Shown here: piece after piece, positions 35,604 to 45,742 of the stretch
How positions within the stretch are numbered: position 1 is the first letter of the stretch
Layout of the letters: the number at the start of each line of letters is the position of its first letter
Assembly: GCA_905221605.1 (NCBI GenBank)
Contig: CAJNDS010002159.1
Coordinates: 372,001 to 436,000 of the forward strand
Direction of reading: 5' to 3'
Origin: Symbiodinium natans
Taxonomy: Eukaryota > Sar > Dinophyceae > Suessiales > Symbiodiniaceae
Length of the DNA: 64,000 nt
Notes under the pieces: model-generated
The model's input: only the letters and a program-made list of their open reading frames with translations
Told to the model about the DNA's origin: nothing
Database searches by the model: none
Translations under genes and position numbers: made by a program

Positions 35604-35973
35604 CCTATCATCAAACCAGAGTCCCTCTTTGCAAAGGCATGACGAGAGGCATGAGGTGTTTCGGGTTTGATGGTCTAAAGGATTTATAGGGGTTACTCTT
35701 GTTACTCTTGAGTCTAGGTTGGGTATTTACTAAACCCTAAACCCTAAATCCTAGACCCTAAACCCTAAACCCTAAAACCCGTTTGGTCGTGAGTCTTACA
35801 GGCATGGAGGGCTTCCGTCAACTTAACGTGGCCGCAGCCCCGAAGCAGAGACCCTTCCCAAATCTGGACCTCCCAGGGTCTTACAAGGCCCTAAACCCTA
35901 AACCCTAAACCCTAAACCCTAAACCCTAAACCGGGTGTTTTGGGTTTAGGGTTCAGGGTGCACTTCTCCGCAG

Positions 35974-36053
35974 AGGCTGGACCAGGCGGTCATCGAGGAG
36001 GCGGCCATCATGAAACGCAGAGCCGAGCGAAAGGGCATGGGGAAAGGCCACTT
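35974..36053 (+). CDS. Candidate exon, helical basic peptide
   Basis: Acceptor CTCCGCAG, then RLDQAVIEEAAIMKRRAERK and GMGKGH. Strongly helical and charged. A telomere-like tract follows. Not recognised. Confidence 0.4.
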
Positions 36054-36783
36054 GGGGTTTAGGGTTTGGGATTTAGGGCTTAGGGTTTAGGGTTTAGCGT
36101 TTAGGGTTTAGGGTCTAAGGTTTAGGGTTTAGGGTTACCCCCAAGGTTGTACCTCTAAAGACTCCCCTGAATATACTCCGAATATGGCCCTGAACCACCT
36201 TAAGGAACTTTAGCAAGAAGGGTCCCCGCCCAGAAGGTACAACCCCTAGATATACACCGCTATCAATCCCATTTTCGCCCTGATAAACCCCTGTAAAGCT
36301 CTATATAAGCCCTTGTAAACTGCTTTACACCCAGCCCTTATAAACCCCCTATAAACCATCAACGCGGAACCCAGGTGGGTTCAAGGTTTACGGTTTCCTG
36401 TATGGGGTTTAGGGTTTAGGGGTTTTTGAAGCCTAATCTTAATTCTCAACCTCAACCCTAAGCCTTACACGTAACCCTAAACCCGAACAAGCTAACCTCA
36501 AGCCGTTGCCATCAAGTCCCCGGGGTGCCCCCCGAATTGTAGGAGCACGTTTTATGTTTCTCTTGCTTCGGGTTTCAGGGTTCTACTGCTTTCGGGCTTA
36601 CAGCCTATGTAACTTCAGGGATTTTGTGGTGAGGATTGGGTGCTTTCTCCCTGAGCCTCAAACCACGAGACGCACTGGGGCTCTACGGCTTTTGGTTCTG
36701 GCTCGAGATCCAATTGCGGCTTAGTGGAGTCCAACCCTAAACCCTAAACCCTAAACCCTAAAACCCTAAACCCGCGCACTCAG

Positions 36784-36833
36784 GCTACAAAGGAAAGCGT
36801 CAGGAAGAGCTGGCCAAGCAAGACCAGGACGTC
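36784..36833 (+). CDS. Candidate exon, charged peptide
   Basis: After CACTCAG reads YKGKRQEELAKQDQDV. Flanked upstream by a CCCTAAA array. Similar in style to 35974-36053. Confidence 0.33.
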
Positions 36834-37219
36834 GGTGTTTTTTAGGGTCTGGCCTTCGAGATGAAAGTGTAGGGGTGTTTTGGAGTTGCTGCCATTTTGG
36901 TGACATACTCATGCGCTAAAGACCCAAGCCCTAAACCTTAAACCCTGAACCCTTAACCTGGCCCTAAACCCTAAGCCCTAAACCCTAAACCCTAAACCCT
37001 AAAGCAACCTTAAACCCGAAGCCCTGAAAACCCCTGGCCAGAGAGGATGCTCTTGGATGCTCTGGCAGTCCATGGTTAGAAGCCTTCACCAAATTGGGCG
37101 CCCCAAGCCCTACAACCCTTGAAACCCTAAACCCCCAAACCCTGAAACCTCCAAACCCTAAGCCCCCAAACCCTAAACCAAACCCTAAACCCTAAACCCT
37201 AAACTCTTGTCTTCATCAG

Positions 37220-37290
37220 GACACCAAGGACAAGACTCGTTCCAGTGCCCTTGCAAATTGGGACGCGGAGGACTGGAGAGACTTAAGCTT
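37220..37290 (+). CDS. Candidate exon, charged peptide
   Basis: Acceptor TCTTCATCAG, then DTKDKTRSSALANWDAEDWR. No family recognised. Confidence 0.36.
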
Positions 37291-37680
37291 GCTGCTGTTT
37301 AGTGTTTAGGGTTTAGGGTTTAGTGTCTAAGTCTAGGGTTTAGGGTTTAGGGTTTAGTGTTTAGGGTCTAGGAGTCTAGGGTCTAGGGTCTAGGGTTTTA
37401 GGGAATGAGGTACCCTATACAATCCCTTACCGGGCATACAGGGCCCAAAAATCCCTCATCCCCTGCTAAGCAGCAGCAACTAAAGGGGCCCGAAGTCCGA
37501 AGCCTCATCCCGAATCGCATCCTTTGGGGTTGGGGGTTTAGGGTTTAGGGTTTAGGGTTTAGGGTTTAGGGATGTTGAGGGTTTAGGGTTCCGAGACTGA
37601 CATGTCTGCTTGGCCTTGAGGGGTTTGTGGCTTTGAGCTGTTTTGTAGGATTTATGGATTTCTTTGACTCTTAGACTTTG

Positions 37681-38043
37681 GCGCTGTTTAGGGTTTTGGG
37701 GGTTAGGGTTTAGGGTTATAGGGTTTAGGGTTTAGGGTTTTAGGGTTTTAGGGTTTTAGGGTTTCAGGGTTTTAGGGTTGTAGGGTTTTAGGGTTTTCGG
37801 GTTTTAGGGTTTTAGGGTTTTACTGTTTTAGGGTTATAGGGTTTTAGGGTGTTAGGGTTATAGGGTTTTAGGGTGTTAGGGTTTTAGGGTTTTAGGGTTT
37901 AGGGTTTTAATAGGGTTTTAGGGTTTTAGGGTTTTAGGGTTTTAGGGTTCTAGGGTTTTAGGGTTTTAGGGTTTTAGAGTTGTAGGGTTGTAGGGTTGTA
38001 GGGTTTTAGGGTTTTAGGGTTTTAGGGTTTTAGGGTTTTAGGG
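37681..38043 (+). repeat. Telomere-variant tract dominated by TTTTAGGG octamers
   Basis: About 40 units, mostly TTTTAGGG with scattered substitutions (TTGTAGGG, TTATAGGG). It is the longest variant block in the window. The change from heptamer to octamer is homogeneous, suggesting local amplification of one variant. Confidence 0.92.
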
Positions 38044-39081
38044 TCCCAGATTCGGGCTTGGTGGTGGCGGTTCTTGGCCTTTCAGGCCTTAGTGACGGGA
38101 ACAAGGGCTTGCTCCTAGCAATCTTGCCTTGGGATGTGCCCCGGAGACTAAAGTAGGGTTTAGGGTTTAGGGTTGAGGATTGAGGGTTTAGGGTTTCGGG
38201 TTTAGGCATGCTACTACAAGCGGGAACCTCCCAAATCATGCCCTCCGGACCCAACTGATGTCGGTTCCGAAACCCTAAACCCACCCGCTTGTCTTATGGG
38301 GTAGGCGGGCGCTGGTCGAGCGCTCTGCGAGACCCCTAAACTCTAAATGGCGACATGACCTTCATGAGGACTTCTTTGCAGACGACCCGCAAGAAGAAGC
38401 GGAGGCACCGGAGCAGCGTTTAGGGTTTAGGGCTTAGGGTTTAGGATGAGCCCTAAGTTTGGACTCTATAAACCCTGTAAACCCTAAGCCCTGCAAACCC
38501 TGAGTGTAGACCCTATGAACACTATGCACATATATATATATACATATACATATAGTATAACATATACATACATGCGCCGAATATGTTCGTATTGTTACCT
38601 GAAGTATATACCGCTGCCACTCAGCCCTGCAATGTGACGTGCACCCTTTTGGGGGGCTTAGGATTCATGTCCAGCTTTAAGGTTGCTCATTCCTGCAGTA
38701 GGGTTTAGGGTTTAGGGTTTAGGGTTTAGGGCTTAGGGCTTATGGTTTAGGGTTTAGGGCAAAACGGGCTCGCAAGAAGTAGCGCAGGCTACACAAAGTG
38801 GGGGGGGGGGGGGACCTCTACTTGTCAGAGGTTTTTGGCAAGTTTTTGGGTGCAGGGCAGAGGGTGGCAGATTCTTTGGCCCCGCAATCCGGCAGCAACT
38901 GGCTAGACTCGCTCCCAGCAAAACTCAAGAGGGACGCTGAACCGCTGGAAAGTCACGGTGGTTGAAGGATAAGGGGTTTTCCAGGCTTCAGGGCTCAAGC
39001 TAGGGCGGACAACTTTATATTAGGATCCCTTTCCTACAAGGGACCCTGACTTAGCACAACGCCCATATGCCTTTGCTATTC

Positions 39082-39289
39082 CTTGGCCCAGTGCTACCCT
39101 TTACAATTTTTTTGGCTATGGGATCCCTAAGGTAACCCCCCCCCCCCCCCCCCCCCAACAAAAAAAACAAAGGGTTTTCTAGCGGTCGGAATACTACAAG
39201 ACCCCCCCCCCCAATAAAAAAAAAAACTATTCTGATTCTTCACGACCCTATATTGCCTCTTATAGTAATATGGTTGCTGGGCCACGAAG
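39082..39289. repeat. Introner family C-like copy with homopolymers
   Basis: CTTGGCCCAGTGCTACCC at the left, TATGGTTGCTGGGCCACGAAG at the right, with C and A homopolymers inside. No coding flanks recognised. Confidence 0.65.
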
Positions 39290-39385
39290 TCCCTAAAACC
39301 TAAACCCTAAACCCTAAACCCTAAACCCTAAACCCTAAACCGTCTGTAAATTGCGGTTTTGGGAGAGCTCCGAGGGATTACGCAG

Positions 39386-39470
39386 GCGCTTGCCGAGGAG
39401 GCCGCGCTCGCAGCGGAGGCCGCGTTGGAGCTGGAGCCGGAAGAAGACCCCGAGGAGAAGGCAATCACAG
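39386..39470 (+). CDS. Candidate exon, Glu/Ala-rich
   Basis: After TTACGCAG reads ALAEEAALAAEAALELEPEE and DPEEKAIT. Low-complexity acidic helix, so weak evidence of function. TTGGGG/TTTAGGGG variants follow. Confidence 0.3.
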
Positions 39471-39854
39471 GGTTTGGGGTTTGGGGTTTAGGGTTTAGGG
39501 GTTTAGGGGTTTAGGGGTTTAGGGGTTTAGGGGTTTAGGGTTTAGGGTTTGGGGTTTGGGGTTTGGGGTTTTGGGTTTAGGGTTTAGGGGTTTAGGGTTT
39601 TGAATCCGTCTGCCAAGTCTTAAACTTTCGGAATCCTAAGCCACGAGCTCTCTATCCCGTCGTAGACGCCGGGCGTAGAAGCTGTAAGAGCAACAGGCAA
39701 GGGCCCTCTTGCCACGGCGAGTTCTGACTGCGCCTTTTGCCAGTCGAACCCTAAACCCTCAACCCTTAAAACCCTAAATCTTGGTCTTCCCTAGGCCAGC
39801 CCTAATCCCAAGTTTGGCTGCCCTAAACGCTGCACCCTCAACACTAATCCCAAA

Positions 39855-39963
39855 CCCAAAGGATCCATGTACCTGTATAGTATATACTTGGGCCCTAAAG
39901 CTACTATATAGGAATCCCTTTAAGGCCCAAGTATATACTATATAGGTACATGGATCCTTTGGG
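39855..39963. repeat. 109-bp element with about 40-bp near-perfect terminal inverted repeats
   Basis: CCCAAAGGATCCATGTACCT at the left and its complement ending GGATCCTTTGGG at the right, with arms continuing through AGTATATACTTGGGCC. Short loop. The arms are almost identical, which suggests a recent insertion. No second copy seen in the window. Confidence 0.9.
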
Positions 39964-40505
39964 AAACCTAAGGAACCATAAATCTCGAGAATAGTCTGCA
40001 CAAACCCTGAGCTCTACGAGTCCCAACAGGCCCCTAAACCCTAAGCCTTGTCACTACACCCTAAACCCTTTTGAGCCCTAAACCCTAAACCCTCAACCCT
40101 CAACCCTAAACCCTAAACCCTAAACCCTATCAAACTCCACTAGGCACGATTAAACCCTATCAACCCCATGGACACTTCAATCCCGAGCCCCTCTCGGCAG
40201 CAAGCATGCGTGGCAGGAGCGCAGGGAGAAGACCGTGGCCCTGGCAAACGAGGACTTTCCACTCCGACGTGGTTTAAGGTTCAGGCTGCAGATTCATGCC
40301 CAAAAAAACATGGGACCTGCGTGTTAAGGCCGGGAGCAGTCTCGGTCTGAGTAAATCTGGGTCGTGCACCAAACCCGGAAACCTGGACTGCCTAGTGCCG
40401 CAAGTCCGATGGATTTTGCAACACTGAACCCATAACCCTTTCGGCTTAAGCTCTCTCATGTCGAATTCGGGCTGAGAGGCTGGGTTCTAGATCCCACCAG
40501 CTACA

Positions 40506-41371
40506 ATGCAGATGATTAGCGCAATGATCGTTGCCCCGGTGATGTCCCTCCTTTTTGCTTCACTAGCAGTTGAAGCCGAACAGGCATCACCAGTCGCGCA
40601 GCTCGCGGCTGAAGGGGCTCAGGCGTCCTCCGATGTCCATCTGAACACAGTGGCTGGGGCGCTCACGGATTTGCTGAAGAGTGGCGACCAAGGAGCCGGC
40701 ACTTTGTCGGCCATAGCCCAGGCGTCGAATACATCAGCAATCGTGGAGACCATCAAAGAGTTGCTGAACGGCACCATGAAACTTAGCAGTAGAGTAGGCA
40801 ACCTTTTACCTTTTCGGGGTATTCTCATCCCTATGACATCCCACAGGTTCACCTTGAATTCCCCCAGGTTACTGGACACCTAAGGAAAGGACGTCTGTAC
40901 ACGGCGCACAAGAACAGCTTGGCGGCCATTGCGGACTCGAAGAAGCTGTTCGCCGACTGCCGCAGCGCGTATGAGGCTGCTGATCATGTCCGTTTTCCTC
41001 CAGCCTCTCTTTTGCAGACGGTGAACGCGACGCCATGGTACGAAGAGTTCTTCCAAGCCTATAGCCAGTGCAAGCTTTGGGAGGCACAGATTGGAAAGGA
41101 TATGACTGCTTGTGACTACCACTGCACCTCAGAGGTCAAGGTTGTCGGGGAGGACTCTTAGTAGCTGAGTGAGCACACTTTGCACTTTTTGGGATACTAT
41201 AATCCCCTATAGAACTGACAGTGTACACTTGTTTTGGGGGCTTACGAACTTAGCAACTAAGGACTGCACCTTCTTAGGTGATCAGTGTGGCCCTCTCGAC
41301 TGTGCACCGGTCACCGGTGAAGGCTACAAGTCCTTCCTTGATCCTTGGAGCCCAGTGGTACCCTTTACTTT

Positions 41372-41402
<31 letters not shown>

Positions 41403-44400
41403 GGTTATGGGTTCCCTTATAAGAATAGCCAACCCCCAAAAAGGGTGCCCTTATTATAATATGGTTCCTGGGCTACCAAGGAACGAATGATTAAGGACAT
41501 CAAGTCCCACTTGGACTTCCTGGTCTGGGAGCGCTACAACGCAACCCATGGATGCAACGACATCTGGGGCACGGCCGACCCCTTTGTCATAGTTGGGTAA
41601 CATTTTTTTACATGTTTAAGGGTACCCTACACCCAATAATGAATATAGATTTAGATAAGGGTACTTCAACCCAATAAGGAATATAGATTTAGATAAGGGT
41701 ACTTAAACCCAATAAGGATTATGCATCTAAATTTTTATAATACGATCCCAAACCATGAAAACTAGGAGCGTTGCTTCAAGAACTGCGACGGCCACGTCAT
41801 GGAGATCCAGGATCTCGTGCCGCACAAGTCCCTGGGGCCATTGTTTGAAAAACACGCGTTGTTCATTTGTTCGTGAATATCTAAAATTGAAACCCAAGAA
41901 GGAACAACAAAGGTCTTTTAAAGGTCTTTTTTTTATAAATAGAACCCACTAATTAAGGAACAAACGTGGCCATTTTTAAAATAGTACCCCCCCCCAACAA
42001 TGGCGAAGGTCCACCGACATCCCAGGCTGCTGCGCTCCACGCACGCAGGCCGAGGATGCCAAATGCCAGGAGCTGAAGTCCCAGCGCGTGGCCTGGCAGA
42101 CCTACGACCAGTGTCTCGGCAGGTTTTGGGACTTTGTGCTTTTTTTTTGCCTTATTGGGTTTAAGAGGATCATGTCCCCAAACCCTATGTAAACCCTAAA
42201 CCCTAAACCCTAAACATCCCTAAAGCCTAAGAGGGTTTACATCGGGCCATCCTAGGTGCTATGATGCGGCGTTGCCGCAGTGGGAGACCACCAAGGGGGA
42301 GCAGGTGGCAGAGGCCGAGTCTCGCAAGGCACAGATGCGATCCATCATGAGGATGCTGTGCTACGTGAGCTCCTTTGGTCCCTCGTCTTGGTTTCCCAGT
42401 GGTACCCTTTACCCTTTTTGTTGGTTCTGGGTTCCCTTATAACTAACCCAAAAAGGGTGCCCTTATTACAATATGGTCACTGGGCTACCAAGTCGTAGCT
42501 GAGTGAGTACACTTTACCTTGGAAACCCAGGGGTACCCTGTACCCCTTTTTTTTTGTTCTGGGTTCACTGAAAATAGCCACAATAGCTCAAAAAGGGCGC
42601 CCGTATTACAATATGGTTACTGGGCTACCAAGTGACACTTTATGGGATTCCAGAATCCCCTACAGAACTGAAAGTGTACACCTTTTTTTGGGGGGACTAA
42701 TACTTTATGGGATACCATAATCCCCTGTAGAACCGAAAGTGTACACCTTTTTTTGGGGGGGGGGGGCTTAATGAACTCAGCAACTTAAGGTCCGAACCAG
42801 GCCACGCTGCTGACGCAGTGCATGGAGAAGGACTTCACGAAGGAGACGGATGTGATGGCCATGAGCCTTGAGCTCGGCATGCCGGAGACGAAGCTTAGTA
42901 GGAGTGAGCACACTTTACACTTTTTGGGATTAGGGTTTAGGGTTTAGGGTTTAGGGTTTAGGGATACTCGAATCCCCTATAGAACTGCTGGAAGTGTACA
43001 CGTTGAATTTTTTTTTTGGGGGGGGGGGGGGGGCTTATGAGCTCAGCAACTAACTAAGGAAGCTTGATGCCTTCAGCTGCAACTCCAGTGAGACCCCTGG
43101 GACCGCCGACTTCGACGCGGCTCACTACGGCAACTTTGTCATAGTTGTGTAGCATGTTACATTTTTAAGGGTACCCTAAACCCTAAACCCTAAACCCTAA
43201 ACCCTAAACCCATGAACTAGGCAACCTCCCGACCGGGCTGGCAGCCTGCCCGGTGCTGCACTGCGAGGAAGCTTCTTGGTGGCCTTTAGTGGTGCCCTTT
43301 TTGCTCCGTTTTTTGGGTTTTAGGGTTTAGGGTTTTAGTTTAGGGTTTAGGGTTTAGGGTTTAGGGTTTAGGGTTTAGGGTTTAGGGTTTAGGGTTTAGG
43401 GTTTAGGGTTTAGGGTTTAGGGTTCCCTCATAAGGTAGCCAACGGTACAATTCCCTTATTAGAACATGGTTCCTGGGCTACCAAGGCGTGCAACGGCGAG
43501 GTCAATGTCTCTTCCATGCGCATCCTCGATGCGACTACGGAACCTCCTCTGCCGGAGATGACCACGGCTTCGACCAAGTGCTTCTTGGGCTCAGGGTTTA
43601 GGGTTTAGGGTTTAGGGTGCCCTTTTGCCCTGTTTTGGGGGTTCCAGGTTCCCTTGGAAAAAAAAAGCCCCTCGATCCGAAAAAAGGGAGGCCGAAAAAG
43701 GGATACCCAAAGCAGCAAGGGATTCCCTGATGATCATGTGCTTTCCTGGGCTACCCTGTTTGGGGGTTCTAGGAACCCTAAACCCTAAACCCCAAACCCT
43801 AAACCCTAAACCCTAAACCCTAAACCCTAAACCCTAAACCCTAAACCCGAAACCCTAAGACCAAGGCTTCAAGAAGGCAGCTAGCGCCGATGCAGTCTAC
43901 TGGGACCTCGGCTCCGAGCAAGCGGTTGGCGCTGTGTCTGCCGACCCTGCAGATGCCGGGTTGTGCTATAGGATCACTTTTATTTATTTTTTTTTAAATC
44001 TTTTTATATGTTTATTTTATTAATGTCCCTTCTTCCCTTAATAGGGAACCTATTCATTCTTTTCTTAGGAAACAAAGAAAGGGATGACTTTTCAATGTTT
44101 TTTTCTTTCCTTATAAGGGAACCTACTCATAGATAGTTTTCGAAGTGCTTAAAGCACAACTCAGGACGATATTTCCAGCATCAAGGTGTATCTCACCAAC
44201 TCGGAACATGGCGCCTTGGTAGCCTAAGTGGTATCCTTTGCCCCCTTGTTTCCGTAGGGGAAGCAGCTCACCCCAAAAACCCTAAACCCTAAACCCTAAA
44301 CCCTAAACCCTAAACCCTAAACCCTAAACCCTAAACCCACCGAGGCACCGTCCTTCCGACCACAGAGCTTTGTGGAACTATCACAGAGAAGTCGAAGACC

Positions 44401-44592
44401 GTGGACTGTGGAGCCCGATCCGGGTCTCGGTACCTGGTGATGCAGCCCTTCATCACCGGCAGCTGCGTCTTCGGCGGCTGCACTCCTAGTTGGTGCCTCA
44501 TGACGGTGGATGGCAGCAACATGACGCAAGAGCCCATGTCCGCGACGGGCTCCTCCTTCGTGGGTCAGGTTGTGGTCAACGCCACGGTCTGA
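40506..44592 (+). CDS. Secreted cysteine-rich protein with C-terminal fucolectin-like segment, 14 exons, complete
   Basis: Exons: 40506-40793, 40868-41152, 41262-41339, 41481-41576, 41766-41827, 42009-42122, 42256-42377, 42790-42889, 43059-43129, 43221-43270, 43486-43579, 43866-43971, 44155-44210, 44345-44592. They total 1770 nt, 589 residues plus TGA, with the frame kept at all 13 junctions. The N-terminus (MQMISAMIVAPVMSLLFASL) is a signal peptide, so the product is secreted or lumenal. A helical region and several Cys-rich segments follow (CGPLDCAP, HGCNDIW, IPGCCAPRT). The C-terminus (LCGTITEKSKTVDCGARSGS then RYLVMQ) resembles the fucolectin/F5-8 type C fold, which binds sugars, but this is tentative. 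Intron starts are GT x4, GA x5 and GC x4; all end in AG. Most introns are introners with short direct repeats at both ends. Nothing looks broken. Confidence 0.85.
41153..41261 (+). repeat. Introner family E (intron 2)
   Basis: GACT at both ends; TTAGTAGCTGAGTGAG to TTAGCAACTAAG. Reads as a GA..AG intron. Exons join as GGG GAG GAC TGC ACC. No telomere repeat inside, so it serves as a clean reference copy. Confidence 0.9.
41340..41480 (+). repeat. Introner family C (intron 3) with G homopolymer
   Basis: GATC/GAAC ends, CTTGGAGCCCAGTGG to TTCCTGGGCTACCAAG, T and G homopolymers in the middle. GA..AG intron. Joins TTC CTT GAA CGA. Confidence 0.88.
41577..41765 (+). repeat. Introner family D (intron 4)
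   Basis: Left end TCATAGTTGGGTAAC, right end CATGAAAACTAG. Internal direct repeats of AAGGGTACTT..CCAATAAGG. GA..AG intron; joins GCC GAG CGT TGC. Confidence 0.85.
41828..42008 (+). repeat. Introner family G (intron 5)
   Basis: GTCC at both ends; inverted pair GGCCATTGTTTG / CAACAATGGCG. GT..AG intron; joins CAC AAG TCC ACC. Confidence 0.75.
42378..42789 (+). repeat. Nested introners (C within E, C within E) forming intron 7
   Basis: Outer GTCC at both ends. Inside are a C copy 42387-42492 flanked by TCGT, an E start at 42493, a second C copy 42518-42633 inserted in that E (TTAC/TGAC flanks), then two E tails (to about 42700 and to 42789). The whole stack leaves as one GT..AG intron and joins TTT GGT CCG AAC. 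Confidence 0.78.
42890..43058 (+). repeat. Introner family E (intron 8), invaded by telomere repeat
   Basis: GAAGC at both ends; TTAGTAGGAGTGAG to CAGCAACTAACTAAG. A five-unit TTTAGGG tract interrupts the conserved GGGATACT motif at about 42928-42962. GA..AG intron. Confidence 0.85.
43130..43220 (+). repeat. Introner family D (intron 9), invaded by telomere repeat
   Basis: GCAAC at both ends; TCATAGTTGTGTAGC to CATGAACTAG. The interior after GGGTACC is a CCCTAAA tract. GC..AG intron. Confidence 0.85.
43271..43485 (+). repeat. Introner family C (intron 10), invaded by telomere repeat
   Basis: GCTT/GCGT ends; CTTGGTGGCC to TTCCTGGGCTACCAAG. A long TTTAGGG array (about 43318-43424) splits the usual TGGGTTC..GGTTCCCT segment. 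GC..AG intron. Confidence 0.86.
43580..43865 (+). repeat. Introner C-derived intron 11 with two telomere tracts
   Basis: GCTTC at both ends. A TTTAGGG run after TTGGGCTCAGGG, a family C middle (TGCCCTTTTGCCC, TTTCCTGGGCTACC), then a CCCTAAA run to ACCAAG. The two tracts point in opposite directions. Confidence 0.75.
44211..44344 (+). repeat. Introner family C (intron 13), right half replaced by telomere repeat
   Basis: Left end CTTGGTAGCCTAAGTGG is typical. The usual right end is absent and a CCCTAAA array runs to CACCGAG. GC..AG intron; joins CAT GGC ACC GTC. Confidence 0.78.
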
Positions 44593-45363
44593 TAAGTTCA
44601 TGGGTGCTTCCGTAGTGGCGACCGTGCGTGCTGGCGGGTAGCCAAAACATGTCTTGTTAGTTTTGATTAGGGAATGAGAAGGTGGTACCATGTGTGGCTC
44701 CCTACTCTTTAAGGGACGACGTAGGGTACCGAACTCCCAGACTTACCTGCCAAGAGCCCGAAAGAAGCACAAGCAAGCTGCCCGTAGTACCAGGGACCGA
44801 AGAGTTAGGCTTCTCTGGGCCCTTAGGGGCATGTTATATAGTGAGTAGGTCATCTTTAACCTTTTTTGGGGTATACAGTGGGGGTATATATATATAATCC
44901 TACCACAACTTAAAGGTTATCCTTCTTTAGCCCAGGGTGCTCGGAAAATCGGGTGAGATCCCTGGAAGCCCAAAAGTTGGAACATTTTAATTATCCTCAT
45001 ACCCCAAGAGGGTTACTAAAGGGAATCCCAGCACTACGCGTCCTTGAACCATGGTCCAACTTTCTGGAGTTTACTGTAGGCCTGGGTCTTACTAACCAAT
45101 TATGATTGTACTTATACCCACTTATAAGCCCCTCAAGAGCCCTAATATGGTTATAAGTACGGTTATAAGTACAGTTTCAAGTGGTTAGTAACTACCATGA
45201 ACCTCCAAGTAGGTCCCTCCAAGCTTCGGCCTGATAGGTACATAGGGAAGCTTAGGGAGCCTTAGGGAGTAGGGAACCTTGAGGTTTAGGGTTTAGGGTT
45301 TAGGGTTTAGGGTTTCGGGTTTAGGGTTTAGGGTTTAGGGTTTAGATTATGTACCCCCCTGGA
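44593..45363. other. Intergenic stretch with a family A element and telomere tract
   Basis: Family A copy at 45064-45209, TTTAGGG run at about 45283-45345, and AT-rich sequence near 44880-44900. Possible 3' region of the secreted-protein gene; no terminator motif recognised. Confidence 0.55.
45064..45209. repeat. Short inverted-repeat element, family A
   Basis: Right end TAACTACCATGAACCTCCAAG as at 6757-6896; the left end is degenerate. TATAAGTACGGTTATAAG motifs inside. Confidence 0.75.
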
Positions 45364-45702
45364 AGTTAGTAGATACCATTTCCATTTTCTAACCATGCCC
45401 ACCCCCCTAGGCCACCCAAAGACCCAAAACCATAACAGCCTATACCTCAACCCACCGAAAGACCCATAGCTAGAACCCTAGGAATAACTCACCTGAAGAC
45501 CCAAAACCATAACAACCTATACCTCAACCACCTCAATAAAAAAAAAAAAAACCATACAACATTCCTATCCTGGAACCACCAGAAGACCCACACCAAGAAC
45601 CCCCCATAGAAAAACCCATATCCCCCAACGCGAAATCCCTAACCCTAGAAAATGGAAATGGTCTTCTCAAATAAAATATCTATACTAGGAATAAGGTTTA
45701 GG
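45364..45702 (+). repeat. Left terminal inverted repeat
   Basis: Matches the reverse complement of 48240-48669. It contains the sub-terminal ACCATTTCCATTTTCTAACC and, near the inner side, its inverse TAGAAAATGGAAATGGT, plus about two tandem units carrying GACCCAAAACCATAACA. The inner edge ends at GTTTAGG. Confidence 0.87.
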
Positions 45703-45742
45703 TTTAACGTCGAACTGGCTAGAACGATACTTGAAGCATGGC

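Noticed and set aside
37681-38043. CRISPR-like periodic array
   Set aside because: Units are 8 bp with no spacers; it is a telomere-variant tandem repeat.
45375-45666. The two long terminal repeats read as two independent short inverted-repeat insertions (each bounded by ACCATTTCCATTTTCTA and its inverse)
   Set aside because: Homology between the two copies extends beyond these bounds on both sides (AGTTAGTAG outside; AATAAAAT..GTTTAGG inside), and the CTGGA duplication sits at the outer limit, so they are parts of the terminal repeats of one element.
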